A stretch of 64,000 bases of DNA from Candidatus Haliotispira prima (GTDB taxonomy: Bacteria > Spirochaetota > Spirochaetia > SP-2023). A program made the translations under genes and the position numbers. The notes under the pieces are model-generated. The model was not told where the DNA came from, did no database searches, and saw nothing but the letters and a program-made list of their open reading frames with translations. The stretch covers positions 744,001 to 808,000 of the forward strand of contig CP123443.1 in assembly GCA_029867005.1 (NCBI GenBank), in the 5' to 3' direction. The stretch's first letter is position 1. Every line of letters starts with the position of its first letter. Below are positions 17,614 to 27,800 of the stretch, piece after piece.

Positions 17614-18981
17614 CTATGTCTGAAGGGCCGGGAAACTTTTCAGGGCCCGGCACAGTCGTTCCATCTGCGGGGCATTGCCGACAGAAATGCGGATAGCACC
17701 TTCCAAGCTTCGGCTGAAATCACGGAGAATGAAGTTTTGCTCCCGGCAATGTTGTAACAAGCTCGGACCCTGCCGGGACACAACTTGAATCATGATAAAA
17801 TTGGTCGCACTGCAAAAAACTTTTTCTACGTAGGGCAGGGTCTGCAAAAATGCAAAGAGCTTTTGCTGTTCAGAGCATAGCTCTTTGATGTGAGCGGCCA
17901 TGCTGCGCATGGCCGCGGCATCTTGGATCAGGCAACTGACGTAGCGGCTGACGGAGCCGGGCACCGGGTAGGGAGACTGGGCTGAGCGCAGCATTTTTAC
18001 CAGTGGTGCTGCCGCCACCAGGCTGCCAATGCGCTCGCCGGCCAAGCCGTAGGCTTTGGACAGGGTGCGTAAAATTACCAGGTTGGGGTACCGGGAGAGC
18101 AGGGGCATAAGGCTGTGGTAGCCTTGGTCCGGAAGAGAGTCCTCGCCGGAAGCGTGCAGAACCCGGGCAAACTCGGCGTAGGCCTCGTCTGCCACCAGTA
18201 GTATGTCATTTGCCGCACAGAGTTCGAGCAGTTCGAGTAGCTCCGGTTTGGGAATCAGGCTGCCCAAGGGGGCCAAAGGACTGGGAATGAAGAGCAGTTT
18301 GGGTGTTTGTCCGGGAGCCTCGGCCGTTTCCAATAGACGGCGCAGCGCGGTTAGCGGGAGTTTTGCTTCCAGAACGGAGGTTTGCAAGGTACGGGAAGCT
18401 TGGTCTGAGGAGTTTTGTGGCCGTTCTCGGATTTCCAGCGGGATATCGATGATGCGGCAGCCCTGAATTTCGGCATAGCTGCGGTACATGCCAAAAGTCG
18501 GGCTGCAAATGGCGATTGCATCTTGCTCTCCGCAGAAGGCTCGAATTAGCAGGTCGATACCCTCGTCACTGCCGCGCCCGACAATGATTTGCTCACTGTG
18601 CACGCCGTAGAGTAAGGCCAAAGCCTCCACCAATTTTCGGGGCTGGGGTTCGGGGTAGTAGTTGTAGCCCTTGGTATCCCCGGCCCCTCCGGGGCAATCG
18701 GCAGGCTGCCCCGGAGGAGGATAGGGGTTTTCGTTAGCGTTGAGCAATATACTGCTTTGCAGTTCTTCGGCACTGGCGTGGAGCCGGGCCGAAGAATAGG
18801 GTTTCAGTCTTTGTATGTTGGGCCGTGCCCGGCTCAGCAACCGCGCCATTTTATTATCTTGGCCATCTTGGGCATTTGGGCCATCCGGGATGTTGTCTCT
18901 GACGGTATCACATCCGCTGTGTTGCGGATGGGGACTTTGTTTCGTTCCGGGTATTCCGGGTTTCTGCGGCATCCGAGGCAT
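17614..18981 (-). CDS. hisC: Histidinol-phosphate aminotransferase
   Basis: A class II PLP aminotransferase converting imidazole acetol-phosphate to histidinol phosphate. Landmarks are LNANENPYPPP (substrate arm), GYNYYPEPQP, IVGRGSDEGIDLL, VADEAYAEF (cofactor Asp) and RTLSKAYGLAGERIG holding the Schiff-base lysine. The first 44 residues are extra and low in structure. Translation may begin at the internal ATG (complement of about 18849, MARLLSRARPNI), which gives the family's usual length near 410. An insert with TLQTSVLEAKLPLT-type sequence and a Gly/Pro-rich stretch near residue 75 lengthen the protein. Nine bases separate it from hisIE, so cotranscription is very likely. Confidence 0.92.
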   Translation of the reverse strand: MPRMPQKPGIPGTKQSPHPQHSGCDTVRDNIPDGPNAQDGQDNKMARLLSRARPNIQRLKPYSSARLHASAEELQSSILLNANENPYPPPGQPADCPGGAGDTKGYNYYPEPQPRKLVEALALLYGVHSEQIIVGRGSDEGIDLLIRAFCGEQDAIAICSPTFGMYRSYAEIQGCRIIDIPLEIRERPQNSSDQASRTLQTSVLEAKLPLTALRRLLETAEAPGQTPKLLFIPSPLAPLGSLIPKPELLELLELCAANDILLVADEAYAEFARVLHASGEDSLPDQGYHSLMPLLSRYPNLVILRTLSKAYGLAGERIGSLVAAAPLVKMLRSAQSPYPVPGSVSRYVSCLIQDAAAMRSMAAHIKELCSEQQKLFAFLQTLPYVEKVFCSATNFIMIQVVSRQGPSLLQHCREQNFILRDFSRSLEGAIRISVGNAPQMERLCRALKSFPALQT

Positions 18982-18989
18982 GGCTAGCT

Positions 18990-19871
18990 CTATTCGTTTT
19001 CTGTTCTCTGTTTGTCCAGCGATTTGCGGTGGCGTTGTTCCAGTATCTCAATGGCATCCTGCAAGCTCATATCACAGGCCTGCAATAACACGGCCAGATG
19101 GAATAGCAGATCCCCGGCCTCTGCGGCCAATTCGTGGCGCAGTTCCTGCTCTGTTTGCTTCTGTGTATTGTCTGAGGTTTGGGCCTGTTTGAGTGCCATT
19201 GCCGCCAAGGCTACTTCCACACCTTCTTCTCCGACTTTCTGGGCCATACGCTGCAAACCTTGCGCAAATAGATGTTGCACGTAGCTGTCTTTCTGAGTGC
19301 CGTTGCTATGCGTTTCGGAGTCATGCGCTTTTAAGCGGCGCTGTCGAATGATTTGCTCCAAGGCTCCCAACCAGCCGAGACCCAAACTTTCCCGGCCCTC
19401 ATGGCCGGGCTGTTCCGGCGACAGACTAAATCCCGATCCGAGCCGGTGCAGCTCGGCGGGAGCATCGTTTTTGCACGGGACACTGTAGCAGGAGTTGCTG
19501 CCTTCGTGACAGGTCGGACCGCAGGGTTGGGCCAGAATTAACAGTGAGTCACGGTCGCAGTCCAGAGCCAACTCGCGAATATAGAGGAAGTTGCCTGAGC
19601 TTTCCCCCTTGCACCACAGACGCTGTCTGCTGCGGCTAAAAAATGTTACTTTGCCGCTATCCAGACTTTGTTTGAGGGACTCAGGATTCATAAAACCTTG
19701 CATGAGTACCTGTCGGGTCCGTTCATCCTGCACGATGGCGGGGAGGAGGCCGTTGATCTTCTCCCAGTCTATTGGATGGGCTCGCAGCCAGTCCTGCCAT
19801 TGCTCTTTGGTCGTCAGTTCAGACCGGCGGATGCGTCTGGGGGTGTCGTTTGGGAAAGACTCTGTGTTCAT
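18990..19871 (-). CDS. hisI: Bifunctional phosphoribosyl-AMP cyclohydrolase / phosphoribosyl-ATP pyrophosphatase
   Basis: A HisIE fusion performing steps two and three of histidine synthesis. The N-terminal HisI part reads LLPAIVQDE, QGFMNPESL, TFFSRSRQRLWCKGE and SSGNFL, with the metal-binding Cys and Asp in LDCDRDSLL and a following CGPTCHEG. The C-terminal HisE part has the MAQKVGEEGVEVALAA helix and EAGDLLFHLAVLL. The open frame extends to a GTG at 19949, but the ATG at 19871 (MNTESFPND) has AGGA about 10 bases upstream and is preferred. The linker between domains holds extra low-complexity residues. Next to hisC; hisF starts 135 bases upstream of the extended frame. Confidence 0.92.
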   Translation of the reverse strand: MNTESFPNDTPRRIRRSELTTKEQWQDWLRAHPIDWEKINGLLPAIVQDERTRQVLMQGFMNPESLKQSLDSGKVTFFSRSRQRLWCKGESSGNFLYIRELALDCDRDSLLILAQPCGPTCHEGSNSCYSVPCKNDAPAELHRLGSGFSLSPEQPGHEGRESLGLGWLGALEQIIRQRRLKAHDSETHSNGTQKDSYVQHLFAQGLQRMAQKVGEEGVEVALAAMALKQAQTSDNTQKQTEQELRHELAAEAGDLLFHLAVLLQACDMSLQDAIEILEQRHRKSLDKQRTENE

Positions 19872-20084
19872 GTCCGGATGTTCCTGTGATTCTGTGTTTC
19901 TGTCAAAGGTTTCCTCTGTTTTGCCGCAGTGCCTGTAGACTGTGGGCACTGTTCGGTAGTGGAAGGAGTGAAAATATCAATAGAGTCCGTCGGTTTCAAG
20001 GGTTTGGAGTCCAAGGAGTCGAAGATCCCAAGATCCAGAGAGCCTAAGGCTTTAGGACTTGAGGACTTGGACGGAGCAACGACT

Positions 20085-20864
20085 TCAGACACGGGTATGG
20101 ACACCGTTTTCCTGTAGGTACTGTTTCAGCTCCGGAATGGAGATTAGCCTTTTGTGAAATACACTGGCCGCCAAGGCGGCTTCGTTGTCTACCTTCCGGA
20201 ACAATTCGAGAAAATGTTCCTTGGTTCCGGCACCACCGGAGGCCACGATAGGAATGGAGACTTCTTCACGCAACAGAGTCAGTTGCTCAATGTCATAACC
20301 GTCTCTCTTTCCGTCCCGGTTCATACAATTTAACACGATCTCCCCCGCGCCGCGCTCCTGTACCTCGTGAGCCCAAGCTACCAGTTCGCGTGTGGTATCG
20401 CGCATCTTGTCCGGTCGGCCGGTGTATTGCTTGACGCAGTAGCGTCCGGTTTCTCCGTTTTGCTCCTGATAGCTGTCAATACCGACTACGACACACTGGT
20501 TGCCAAAAGTGTGGGCCATTTCGTCAATCAGATCGGGGCGTTCCAAGGCCGGGGAATTGATCGAAATCTTGTCGGCACCGTTGGCCAGTACGATGCGGGC
20601 CTGCTCCGGGCTGCGGATGCCTCCGGCCACGGCGAAGGGAATATCCAGTACCTCGGCCACTCCGGCCACCCAACTCTTGTCGACACTGCGCAGGTCACTG
20701 CTGGCGGTGATGTCGTAAAATACCAGTTCGTCCGCACCCTCAAGGCAGTACCGTCGGGCCAGTTCCAGGATCCCGCCCTGTACCTCGTGATTGCGGAACT
20801 CTACGCCCTTGACCACTTGGCCATCTTTTACGTCCAGACAGGGGATGATTCGTTTGCAAAGCAT
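20085..20864 (-). CDS. hisF: Imidazole glycerol phosphate synthase, cyclase subunit
   Basis: The (beta/alpha)8 barrel cyclase joins ammonia from HisH to PRFAR, releasing IGP and AICAR. Catalytic Asp residues appear in PCLDVKDG (start) and VVGIDSYQ (middle). Phosphate-binding loops appear as [10 protein letters not shown] and [12 protein letters not shown]. 259 residues, normal length. It lies 9 bases after hisA with AAGG as a weak ribosome site, so the two are coupled. The AICAR it makes can be used by PurH in the same row. Confidence 0.97.
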   Translation of the reverse strand: MLCKRIIPCLDVKDGQVVKGVEFRNHEVQGGILELARRYCLEGADELVFYDITASSDLRSVDKSWVAGVAEVLDIPFAVAGGIRSPEQARIVLANGADKISINSPALERPDLIDEMAHTFGNQCVVVGIDSYQEQNGETGRYCVKQYTGRPDKMRDTTRELVAWAHEVQERGAGEIVLNCMNRDGKRDGYDIEQLTLLREEVSIPIVASGGAGTKEHFLELFRKVDNEAALAASVFHKRLISIPELKQYLQENGVHTRV

Positions 20865-20873
20865 AATAATACC

Positions 20874-21635
20874 TTATTTCTCTTTGGGCAGATCTTCTGT
20901 CTTTTGTCGTACTGTATGTAGGGCCTCTTGCAGTGTAAATCGCCCTTCGAGCAGAGACTTGCCCAAAACCGCCCCGGAAATTCGGTTTTGGGCTAAGCAT
21001 TCCAAGTCGCTGAGGGTGGCTATGCCACCCGAAGCTTGGATATGAAGCAATGGGAAGCGTTGCTGAATATTTTGGTACAGGGAAAAGTTGGGGCCTTGGA
21101 GGGTACCGTCCTTAGCAATGTCGGTACACAGAAGCTGTCCGGTGTCGGGAAATTCTTCTAAGAGTTGCCACAGCGTTTTATCACTGAGTTCCTGCCAGCC
21201 GTGGATGGCCATGTAGGGCGTACCGTCCCGGTGATGGATGTCGAGGGCCAGGACAATACGCTCCGGGCCAAACTCGTCGAACCATTCCCGTACCAACTCG
21301 GGTTGTTTGATGCAAAGGCTGCCCACGATGGCCCGTTCGACACCGGCAGCAAAAATTTGTTGCAAGCGTTCCCGGCTCCGTATACCGCCTCCGCACTGGA
21401 CCTTCAGGCCGCCGATCTTCACGATACTCTGAATGGTTTCGAGCTGAGGCTTGAGGCCCCCGCTTCCGGCCGAGTCTAAGTCGATGACATGTAGCCATTC
21501 GCTGCCTGCCCGGCGGTAATTGGCGGCCAGCTCTTCGGGCGTGTTCTGATAGCTGCTCTGTCGGGCAAAATCACCCTGAGTCAGGCGCACACAGCGGCCA
21601 TCAATCAAGTCAATTGCGGGATAGAGTGTCAGCAT
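20874..21635 (-). CDS. hisA: ProFAR isomerase
   Basis: Phosphoribosylformimino-5-aminoimidazole carboxamide ribotide isomerase, a (beta/alpha)8 barrel of 253 residues. The catalytic acids lie in YPAIDLIDGRCVRL near the N-terminus and CTDIAKDGTLQGPN in the second half. Phosphate loops are QCGGGIRSRE and ASGGIATLSD. GAGGA lies six bases before the ATG. It sits between hisH and hisF in the order H-A-F seen in many bacteria. Confidence 0.97.
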   Translation of the reverse strand: MLTLYPAIDLIDGRCVRLTQGDFARQSSYQNTPEELAANYRRAGSEWLHVIDLDSAGSGGLKPQLETIQSIVKIGGLKVQCGGGIRSRERLQQIFAAGVERAIVGSLCIKQPELVREWFDEFGPERIVLALDIHHRDGTPYMAIHGWQELSDKTLWQLLEEFPDTGQLLCTDIAKDGTLQGPNFSLYQNIQQRFPLLHIQASGGIATLSDLECLAQNRISGAVLGKSLLEGRFTLQEALHTVRQKTEDLPKEK

Positions 21636-21696
21636 AGTGTGTCCTCAAACAGAGCCGGCGACTTTGGCATGTGCTCTGTGCTCTGTGTTATGTGCC

Positions 21697-22557
21697 TTAT
21701 GTCTTGTATTCTGTGTCAGCGTATTCCAGCCAGTTTCGCAGTATTCGGCTGCCGAAGCGGCCCGATTTTTCCGGGTGGAATTGGCAGCCCCAAATGTGAC
21801 TGTCGCCGTGTTTTGTGCCGCGCACGATGGCACTGATCTCCAGTCCGCCGTAGCGGCAAATGGCCAGTGTTTCCGGTCCGGGGGCCAGATAGTAGCTGTG
21901 GACAAAGTAGCCGGCCGTATCGGTGGATGTTTCGAGACCATCGCAGAGTGACTGCAAAACCCGGGAATTGGTTCGGCCGTCTGCGTTCCGTGTCTCCGTA
22001 TCATTGTCGGACCAGGCTTCAATCCGGTTCCAGCCCATGTGTGGGACGGCAACCTTCTGGGGGACAGCCATCTTTGTTTGCCTTTGCTTTGAGGCCGGCT
22101 CGGAAAGCCGGTCGAGTGCCGGACGCAGGGGGACTATACTGCCGGGCAGCAGTCCCAGCCCAAGCTGCCGGTCTCCTTCGCTCAGCTTTTCAAACAGCAG
22201 TTGCATACCCATGCAGATGCCCATCAGGGGAACACGGGCTTCGGCCACTTGGTGCAGTACCCGGTCCAGTCCGCTGCTGTATAGTTGTTTCATTATGTAA
22301 CCGGCGTGGCCTACACCGGGGAAAATCACACGGTCGGATTGCAGGATCTCCTGCGGATCGTGGCTGAGTTTTAGGGAAAAGGTTCGGCCTGTGCTGTCAT
22401 GTAGTTCGGTCTGAATGCGCCGGAGGGCGATGAAGATGGAGTTTAGATTGGCCGAGGGGCTTTCAATGATCGTGACGACTTGGGGTGATCGGCCTCTGCC
22501 TACCCGGTCGTGGGCGGTCACGTTTGGGTGTTTTTGCGTATCTGTGCCCGTATTCAT
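21697..22557 (-). CDS. hisH: Imidazole glycerol phosphate synthase, glutaminase subunit
   Basis: Class I glutamine amidotransferase that feeds ammonia to HisF. The nucleophile Cys is in MGICMGMQLLFE and the His-Glu pair in WGCQFHPEKSGRFG. The oxyanion region reads IFPGVGHAGY. At 286 residues it is longer than the usual 200 or so. It has an N-terminal extension of about 26 residues before VVTIIESP, and an insert near LSEPASKQRQTKMAVPQKVA in which MAVPQKVAVP looks like a small internal duplication. First gene of the minus-strand his row, reading away from the flagellar genes. Confidence 0.93.
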   Translation of the reverse strand: MNTGTDTQKHPNVTAHDRVGRGRSPQVVTIIESPSANLNSIFIALRRIQTELHDSTGRTFSLKLSHDPQEILQSDRVIFPGVGHAGYIMKQLYSSGLDRVLHQVAEARVPLMGICMGMQLLFEKLSEGDRQLGLGLLPGSIVPLRPALDRLSEPASKQRQTKMAVPQKVAVPHMGWNRIEAWSDNDTETRNADGRTNSRVLQSLCDGLETSTDTAGYFVHSYYLAPGPETLAICRYGGLEISAIVRGTKHGDSHIWGCQFHPEKSGRFGSRILRNWLEYADTEYKT

Positions 22558-23022
22558 GAGTAAGAAGGTTTCCCTGATGTAATAGTAATGGAATGGTCAA
22601 TATAGTAGCAAAATGCCGGCAGAAAAGAAAGAGACTTGTCGGGCATTCACAAAAGCTTTCTCCTGTCGTTCGTGCCTTTTGCTGTAGGTGCAGGTGCACC
22701 TACAGGTCGTCTGTTTGGACATAACCGGCGGGATTTACATCAATGACAAGACTCATCTAAGACTTATTTAAAACTATCTAAGAACTATCTAAAAACTATA
22801 ACGGCCGGAAATTGTTGGGAAATATTCTTCCCTGCCCCGGAATCCGAGAAAAGTCTAAAGCGTAAAAAGACAATACCCGACACTGGTCTAGGAGTTTTTG
22901 TATTGCTCAAAACTTGTCCGGAACGTTGTTTCGTTTGATTTGACGTTTTTGATCTTTGCCCGGAAATTTTGGGCCCGGAAATCCGGGATCGACAGGGCAC
23001 TACAGAACAAAGGAACGGCCTC
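22558..23022. other. Divergent intergenic region between his and flagellar genes
   Basis: It holds a perfect palindrome (22682-22705) and an AT-rich stretch with three near copies of AAACTATCTAA (about 22768-22800). No coding signal; presumably promoters for both directions. Confidence 0.5.
22682..22705. promoter_or_regulatory. Perfect 24-bp palindrome upstream of hisH
   Basis: CTGTAGGTGCA and TGCACCTACAG separated by GG, about 125 bases upstream of hisH. It could be an operator, since no T run follows it as a terminator would need. Confidence 0.35.
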
Positions 23023-23895
23023 ATGTTGAGAAGTTTTTATACCGGTACCAGTGGCTTAAAGGTTCAAGAGCAGCGCATGAATAATGTGGCGAACAACCTG
23101 GCCAATGTAAACCGTACCGGTTTCAAGCGCGATGTGTCGGTCATGAAGGCTTTTCCCGAGATGTTGATCAGCCGCCTGAATGATCAGGTGCAGCGTCTTC
23201 CGATCGGGAGCATCGACAATGCCCCTGTCATTGGCATGATGGGCACGGGGGTGGAATCCAACCAAACCTTTATCGATTTTTCTCAGGGTAGCTTGGTGGA
23301 AACTGAGCATCCCTACGACTTAGGGCTTGAAGGCCAAGGCTTCTTTGTGGTTGAGACACCTCAGGGAGAACGCTATACACGCAACGGTGAGTTTATCCTG
23401 GGAAAGGAAGGCTACCTTGAAACCAAAGATGGGTTGCGCGTCCTGGGAGAAAACGGTCCGATACAACTGAAGCTGCACAATTTTCGGATTGATCGCAGTG
23501 GCGATATCTTTTATAACCCTGTATTACAGGACGACCCGCAACGTCTCGTCAGCGAACGGGATAGCATTGCCCAAGGCCGTGAAGAGCTGCTCGACACCCT
23601 GAAGATTGTGGGTTTTGATCGACCGCAGCACCTTGAAAAAATGGGTTCCTCATTATTCAAGCCGGCTTATGAAAGTAATCTGGAGATTCCTCTCAGCGGT
23701 GAGGCTCAATCTCTGGAGGCTCTCCAACGCCCGGTGGTGCGTTGGAAGATGCTGGAGAAATCTAATATCAATGCTGTTGCTGAAATGGTTAGTATGATCG
23801 AAGTGCAACGTGCCTACGAAGCAAACCAAAAGATCATACAGACTGACGACCAACTGTTGGGGCGGCTAATCAATGGTGTTGGGGATTATGCCTAA
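23023..23895 (+). CDS. flhO: Flagellar rod protein, FlhO/FlgF type
   Basis: A 290-residue rod/hook family protein. The N-terminus MLRSFYTGTSGLKVQEQRMN and NVANNLANVNRTGFKRD is the conserved rod motif. The C-terminus has NAVAEMVSMIEVQRAYEAN, the coiled-coil tail that packs in the rod. The middle includes GQGFFVVETPQGERYTRNGEF. The start is the ATG after AAAGGAACGG. Spirochaetes carry this gene as an flhO-flhP pair apart from the main flg operons; the products build the rod of the periplasmic flagella. flgG follows after 48 bases. Confidence 0.93.
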   Translation: MLRSFYTGTSGLKVQEQRMNNVANNLANVNRTGFKRDVSVMKAFPEMLISRLNDQVQRLPIGSIDNAPVIGMMGTGVESNQTFIDFSQGSLVETEHPYDLGLEGQGFFVVETPQGERYTRNGEFILGKEGYLETKDGLRVLGENGPIQLKLHNFRIDRSGDIFYNPVLQDDPQRLVSERDSIAQGREELLDTLKIVGFDRPQHLEKMGSSLFKPAYESNLEIPLSGEAQSLEALQRPVVRWKMLEKSNINAVAEMVSMIEVQRAYEANQKIIQTDDQLLGRLINGVGDYA

Positions 23896-23943
23896 AAGAG
23901 AGCCGGCCGATAATCAGGCAGCATACATTTTCAGGAGATTTCT

Positions 23944-24738
23944 ATGATACGCTCGCTTTGGACTGCGGCCTCCGGTATGAATAGTACGCAACGGTACTTT
24001 GACACCATTGCCAACAATTTGGCAAACGTCAATACTGTGGGCTATCGTCAGGTACGTGCTGAATTTGAAGATTTACTCTATGCCCATCGGAAATTGGCGG
24101 GAACGCCGGCTACTGATGAGACGGTGCGCCCGTTGGATGTCTCCGTCGGCCACGGCAGCCGGGTTGCGGCCACACAGCGTATTTTTAACCAGGGTATTAT
24201 CAAAGCCAGTGACAGCCCGGTCGATATAGCCATCCGGGGCGAGGGTTTCTTTCGGGTGGAAATGCCCAACGGTGAGTATGCGTATACTCGCAATGGTGCT
24301 TTTAAAATTGATGCCAACAAGCAAATTGTGACGGCCCAGGGTTTCCGGCTTTCTCCTGAAATCATTCTGCCCGAGAATATTAACCTGGAAAAAGACCTGA
24401 TCGTCACCCGTGACGGCAAGGTCAATGTCCGTATCAATGACGATATTACAGGCGTGGGCCAGATCGAGTTGTTCCGCTTCGTCAACCCCGCCGGGCTGAA
24501 AGCTTTGGGGGAGAATGTGTATCAGGAGACCCAAGCTTCGGGTGAGGCCATTCAGGGGAGTCCGGAAGACGACAAGGGGATGGGTACTCTGTATCAGCGT
24601 TTTTTGGAGTATTCCAACGTCAATATGGCTAAAGAAATGGTGAATATGATCGTGGCCAATCGCGCCTATGAGTTCAATTCGCGGGCCATACAGACCAGTG
24701 ACAGTATGCTAAACACGGCAGTAAATATTAAACGTTAA
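23944..24738 (+). CDS. flgG: Flagellar distal rod protein FlgG (FlhP in spirochaetes)
   Basis: A 264-residue protein with all FlgG landmarks: MIRSLWTAASGMNSTQRYF, TIANNLANVNTVGYR, RGEGFFRVEMPNGEYAYTRN, EYSNVNMAKEMVNMIVANR and AYEFNSRAIQTSDSML. It polymerises as the distal rod crossing the envelope. AGGAG lies upstream of the ATG. The gap to the upstream paralogue is 48 bases, and the two proteins share the N- and C-terminal helices, as expected for axial family members. Confidence 0.96.
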   Translation: MIRSLWTAASGMNSTQRYFDTIANNLANVNTVGYRQVRAEFEDLLYAHRKLAGTPATDETVRPLDVSVGHGSRVAATQRIFNQGIIKASDSPVDIAIRGEGFFRVEMPNGEYAYTRNGAFKIDANKQIVTAQGFRLSPEIILPENINLEKDLIVTRDGKVNVRINDDITGVGQIELFRFVNPAGLKALGENVYQETQASGEAIQGSPEDDKGMGTLYQRFLEYSNVNMAKEMVNMIVANRAYEFNSRAIQTSDSMLNTAVNIKR

Positions 24739-24871
24739 TATTACTGCATTGTATTCGTATTTGACCAAGACAAAAGCGTTGCAAAATAAGGATGCTGCGC
24801 CGATAGTTCCCAAGACACCAAAGAAAACACCCCAAAATACACCAAGAGTGCTACGATTCGATTGACCTGCG

Positions 24872-27800
24872 ATGCCATCTATTCAAGACCTTAATGCCTT
24901 TAAAGGTGTAGTAAATCAGTTTGGCAATGAACCTGAAGTTGCACAATCCAAGGATGAAGTGCTTGAGGACATCCAACCTGGAGAAAATAGTTCTCCGCTT
25001 ATGCCGGAGCTCGCAGCGATGCGGGAAGCTCTGGAGCAGGAAAATCAGGCCAAGGCAGAAAATCAGCAACAACAGACAAATGAAGAGGCTCCGCCTGCTT
25101 CTGTAGAAGAACCGGAGACGGCTCCTGCCGAAATCGTGATGAGCGAAGAAGCGGTTCCTACAGAAGATTCGGACCCGGACTTTGATGTCAATCTTCCAGA
25201 TGACAGGGCTGACCGTGTAATAGAAGATGCCGATGAGCCGGATGCCGATGCTCTCGTCCTTCCTCAAACATCGGATGAACCTTCAGATTCCGGCGATACC
25301 GATCCGGAGCCCGTCACCCCCTTCGTCCCGGTCAATGAATCATTTCAAATTCCGGGCGAACCGGATGAGGAAGAGGCTTCGGATCCGGAGTTTCCGTCTG
25401 AGTCTGTCTACCGAATGTTGGATACCGGTTTTGGTGGCTTGGACAGCGAACGTCTGAATGCGGATATCCTTGAAAAAAAATCGGGAGACGGTTCGGCCGC
25501 TCTCGAACAGCCCCAATCGGAAGCTCCGGCGGAAGAGGCCCCCTCCGCAGATGTTGGGAATGAACGGCCTGAAGCTCTCTCCGATTTGCCGGTTGACGAA
25601 AATGAGGCCGAGAATGAGCTCGGGCTGCCGGAGGAACCGAGTGAGGTTGCGACAGAAGCAGGTGGACTTTCCGCAGACAGCAACCCATTTGTTGAACCTG
25701 ATTTCCCGGAAGATATGTTCCCCGGAGACGATGGCAGCTTGGTGGAAGGAGTATTTGAAGCGGGTTCACCCGGGGACTCACCCCAAGCCAATCAAGAATC
25801 TTCCGGAAATGCGGACTTCCTTGAGGTCAATGATGATCCGGTTTTTCCGAACGAAGACGATGACGAACGGGACGAGGGTTTCTTAAGTCCGCCGGAGGCC
25901 GCTATGTCGGCCCTCGACAGTATTGCCCAATTAGAACAAGCTCTCCAGCAGCATCGCAGCATTGATTTGCTGAACATTAACGAAGAACATGTAGAAGAAG
26001 AAAACGTATACGAGGAGCTGGAGTTTCATATCTCGCACGAGTATGCCCGGGAGTTTCTGCTTCAGTTAAGCTCCTATCCAATAGCCTTGAAGTTGGCTAT
26101 TGAAGAAGAAATTGGCGAGAACGAGCTTGACGAGACCACGATTGAAACCCTTGTGGAGATGGTCAGTGCCGGGGTTGATCCTCGCCGTGTTGCCAATTAT
26201 TTTTTCTCCCAGACAGGCAAGCGCATCCTCCTGCCGAAAGGCCACCGCTACCACGCTCATGACTGGGATGACATCAATTCCCGGTTCGATCGCCAGTTCG
26301 CCCAGATTGGTTTCCCGTTAATTCAGCGTGCCTTTCTCGGAGTCTTCCTGTTGGCCATTTTTTTCTGGCTGCCCTTCTATTATATCTATCGGCCGGTACA
26401 GTCTCATTTATATTACCAAAGAGGTTACTCCGAAATCAGTCAGGATCATTTTGATGAAGCCGAACGGTATTTTACCCTCGCATCAAATGGCTGGCCGCTG
26501 TTTAACGATACTTTTTTTGTCAAAGGCTGGCCGTATAGGTCTTGGTTCCTTAGGTATGCCGAAGCCTATGCCGCACGTAAAGATTTTGTGAAATCGACAT
26601 CCAAACTGGACGAAACTTTACGCTTCTACCCGGACTACAGGAGTGCCTGGTTTCAGTATATTGGTCTCCTCAGTCAGGAAATGGGCGAATACGCTGAGGC
26701 TGAAGAAGTTATACAACAGTATTATGACCGTTTTGGACGGGATTATGATTCTTTGATTGTCCGGGGCCAAAACTATCTGGACTGGGGAGACGTTGACCCG
26801 GTCTATTACGAAGAGGCCCGCCAGATTTTTGGTGCCACTTACGGTCTCGAAAGCAAAGATGATTTGCCCTTGCTCTATCTGCTGGATTATTATATTCGCA
26901 CTGCGTCTTATGACAATAATGAGACGCAACTACAGAAATTGACTTCTTTTTTCCTTAGTGCCGACCCGACCAGTCTTGAGGTTCCGTCCGAATTGTTTGC
27001 CCGGGTTATAAGTAGAACGGCGGATTATTACTTGCGGCGCGGCAAAGTTGAAGTGGCGAAAAAATTACTGCTGAATGCGGCCCAAACAAGCGAAAACAGC
27101 ATGGAGATATATCGTTCTTTTGCTCGTTATTACGACATGATTAACGATGACGAGAAAAAAATGGAAGCCCTGAACATGTCGCTGTTCTTTTTGGGCTATC
27201 GTGATGATCGCAGTACCACGCTGAACTTGCTGGAAAAATTTTCATTGACAAAGGAGCATGCGCAGTTTGTTTCCGGGCAGAATGATACATCTTTTGATGC
27301 CAGTGTTGTGTTTAATGACCTTTTGGTCCAGCTGAGAGCTGTAGAGCAGCGGCATTTGAACATTGACCGTTCCGAAGCCGCCGATGTTTATGCTATGTTT
27401 GGCAATTTTTACTACCGGAACATACCCGAGTCCCTCAGTGCGATTCCCTATTATCGGAAATCTATCGATCTTGGCATCAAGGACCCGTATATTAACTATA
27501 AGCTTGGCCACCAGTTTTATCAGCGAAGGGATTTTGAGCCTGCGGTTGAGCAGTTTTTGGAAAGTCAACTGAAGTTGACGGATAACAACAAGATCAAATA
27601 TGCTTTGGGCAATAGTCTGTTGCAGGTTGGCAGTTATAACAGTGCGCAGGGCATCCTTGAGGAGGTCTATTCTTCGCTTCAGGGAGAACTGCACCAAAGC
27701 TTTCTCATTGATCCGCAGCATTCTCAGGAAGCCCGCGACCGATTGTTCATGTTGGTGCGGCTGGCCAATGATTTAGGGGTTTCCTATCACAGTGAGAGGT

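Noticed and set aside
23893..23913. GCCGATAA with TAAA upstream as a sigma28 promoter for flgG
   Set aside because: The -10-like box is perfect but the TAAA is only 9 bases away instead of about 15, so the pairing is not convincing.
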